A DNA stretch of 35,637 nt from NCBI GenBank assembly GCA_000613065.1, contig CBZS010000028.1:1-35637 (forward strand). Direction: 5' to 3'. The number at the start of each line of letters is the position of its first letter. The stretch's first letter is position 1. The notes under the pieces are model-generated. The model ran no database searches. It was not told the DNA's origin and saw only the letters and a list, made by a program, of their open reading frames with translations. The DNA is from Richelia intracellularis. Lineage in GTDB: Bacteria; Cyanobacteriota; Cyanobacteriia; Cyanobacteriales; Nostocaceae. A program made the translations under genes and the position numbers. Positions 34,072 to 35,637 of the stretch are shown here, piece after piece.

Positions 34072-34289
34072 GGGTGCGACTCTTTTGGTCGTACAGAGTA
34101 CGATATAAGAAGAATAAATGACAAGTCAAGCAAAGTACTATTGACAGCCAAAAATGTACTTGATGGAATTGGCTTGTAAAAAGTGAAAAAACAGGAACAG
34201 TTACACACCCTATGCAAAGATTTACATCAAATCAAGGTATGTTTTGCTCACAAGCACGAGAACTATTTGAAGAGATAGTTATTTGCTTC
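34072..34289 (+). mobile_element. ISKra4-type IS, left-end fragment
   Basis: Starts GGGTGCGACTCTTTTGG inside the yihY-family remnant, carries the leader and the first transposase codons (MQRFTSNQGMFCSQARELFEEIVI), and is cut at 34290 by the ISAzo13-type copy 3. Confidence 0.78.
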
Positions 34290-35637
34290 GGTGATTTCTA
34301 AGAAAGAATTTACCAATGAAAGTAAGATCTAATGTTGATGAGTAAAAAAACAGGGGTAAGAATTTTGGAGTATGCTAGACCCAGCAGAGTAACCCAAATC
34401 ATTAACAAGATCACAAATAGAAGACTTGCTGTTGCCAGCATCGAAAATGAATGGAGTAGAACGTCGGGGCTTTCAACCTCAGATGACGTTGAAATATTGC
34501 CAAGGTAGACCAACGTTAGCAAAAACAGTATTCGGTTGGGTAGAGAAAATATAGAGTTAGGGTTAGGGGAAAAAAGAACAGGGATAATCTGTGTGAGATT
34601 ACAATCAGCCTTTAGCACACCAAAGGGTTGCCAGGAGAAATAACCTCTTCTCTTGTGGCATTATCCCTGGGACAAATTGCAGAATCTGATTCTCAACAAG
34701 ACCCAACATTTAAAACTTCCTTAGCCTATACCCGCTTAACAGCAACATCCGCACTAGAAAAACTCAAAGAACAGGGATTTAGCCAGGAGCAATTGCCTTG
34801 CCCCAGTACAATGGCACAAGTATTGAATCGAATGGGCTATGGTCTTCCTAAAGTAGTAAAAGCCAAACCTCAAAAAAAATTCCACAAACCCATGATATCT
34901 TCAACAACATCAAGGAATTTGAGCCGCAATCAACAAACAAGCCTCAAAGTCAAACCACTAAGCATGGATTGCAAAGCTACGGTTAATATCGGGGGTTGGT
35001 TATTCTCGTGGTGGAAAAACCAGAGGAGACAATCAAGCTGAGGATCATGATATGGGATGCACAGAAAAATATACTCCCTGTGGGATTCTTGATGAAGATA
35101 GTGGGCAATTATTCTATATTAACTTTGGTAGTTGTTCTTATAAAACCAGGGATTTTATTGTTGATACTCTAATTCAATGGTGGAAGACAATGACACCAGA
35201 ACAAAAGCAGGATACCGAACTGATACAAATTAAAGTTGATAATGGCCCGGAAAGTAGTGGAGTAAGAACTCAATAAAAAAAAAGGATGGTTGAGTTTGTT
35301 GATCTCCTAAATATACTAATTCAATTGTTTTACGATACTCCTTACCATAGTAAATACAATCCCATAGAGGGTTGTTGGGCTATTCTTGACCAGCATTGGA
35401 ATGGGGCGGGCGAAGGAAGCTTGTTGATGTTGAAGTCATGGTTTCCTGGGCTTCGAGTATGACTTGGAAAGGCTTATATCCTATCTTGAGTTTAAGTAAA
35501 ACTGTTTACTAAAAAGAGATTTCTCTAACAAAGAAAGCTATGAAACAAGTCGAGTCTAGATTACAGCTAAATCCACTTTTGCCCACATGGGATATCTTGA
35601 TTCAACGGCTTTAGCTGGTAATTTATTTCTCAAAAAT
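34290..35637 (+). mobile_element. ISAzo13-type element, copy 3, reaching the window edge
   Basis: Left end GGTGATTTCTAAGAAAG at 34290; the right terminal repeat is entered at the last bases of the window (ATTTATTTCTCAAAAAT), so only a few bases are missing. Transposase pieces: ASKMNGVERRGFQPQMTLKYC; GEITSSLVALSLGQIAESDSQQDPTFKTSLAYTRLTATSALEKLKEQGFSQEQLPCPSTMAQVLNRMGYGLPKV (34628-35041); GCTEKYTPCGILDEDSGQLFYINFGSCSYKTRDFIVDTLIQWW ... IKVDNGPESSGVRTQ (35052-35276); VEFVDLLNILIQLFYDTP and the C-terminal part. It shares the stop after GVRTQ with copy 1. Confidence 0.87.

Overview
The window reads as a chromosomal segment of a filamentous cyanobacterium, probably Nostocales. The evidence is many GCGATCGC (HIP1) octamers (near 8583, 10859, 12553, 13364, 22311, 31050, 31090), low GC, and cyanobacterial or plastid-type genes: vipp1, a CRR7-like protein, DUF2854 and DUF3493 proteins, and a phylloquinone-pathway thioesterase. 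The genome looks eroded. About 40% of the window is insertion sequence (IS) material, nearly all of it broken, and several host genes are pseudogenes. This fits a genome under relaxed selection, such as a symbiont; that lifestyle is inference.

Layout. 1-2183: a divergent zinc-uptake locus (znuC-znuB leftward, znuA rightward) around a 46-bp gap holding a Zur-box-like palindrome. 2187-3503: an ISKra4-type head, a complete IS5-type element and a second, inverted ISKra4 head, ending at the decayed 3' part of an RND efflux gene (3556-4781). 4854-6929: a small membrane protein and a frameshifted IS1634-type element. 7009-10033: vipp1, a second PspA-like gene and a SPOR-like membrane protein, all leftward. 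10256-14994: a small frameshifted gene, an orphan sugar-ABC permease, and a leftward operon of two small membrane ORFs and a hybrid histidine kinase whose receiver lacks its phospho-acceptor Asp.

14998-21165 is an IS archipelago: two opposed ISAzo13-type copies, an IS5-type copy, two IS1-derived MITEs, and IS1, ISKra4 and other transposase fragments. The only intact gene there is the thioesterase. 21408-23259: a lone receiver-domain regulator and three small cyanobacterial genes. 23272-24712 holds remnants: an ArsR/SmtB regulator, the tail of a DAO-type FAD oxidoreductase and an unidentified fragment. 24713-25831 is an internally deleted ISKra4-type element. 25879-27257: tRNA-Thr(CGT), a DUF3493 protein, a methyltransferase and a 66-aa protein. 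27385-30893 is a three-level nest: an IS5-type element split by an IS1634-type element, itself split by a different IS5-type element with a clean TAA target duplication. 30995-32281 is an intact hisD. 32537-34071 is a yihY/brkB-family pseudogene hit by two ISs. The window ends in a third ISAzo13-type copy.

Functionally the surviving genes are unlinked housekeeping and stress functions: zinc import, membrane maintenance, signalling, phylloquinone synthesis and histidine synthesis. I found no CRISPR array, defence island, prophage or biosynthetic cluster. The most informative material is the mobile-element archaeology and the IS1-derived MITE family, followed by the kinase with a degenerate receiver.
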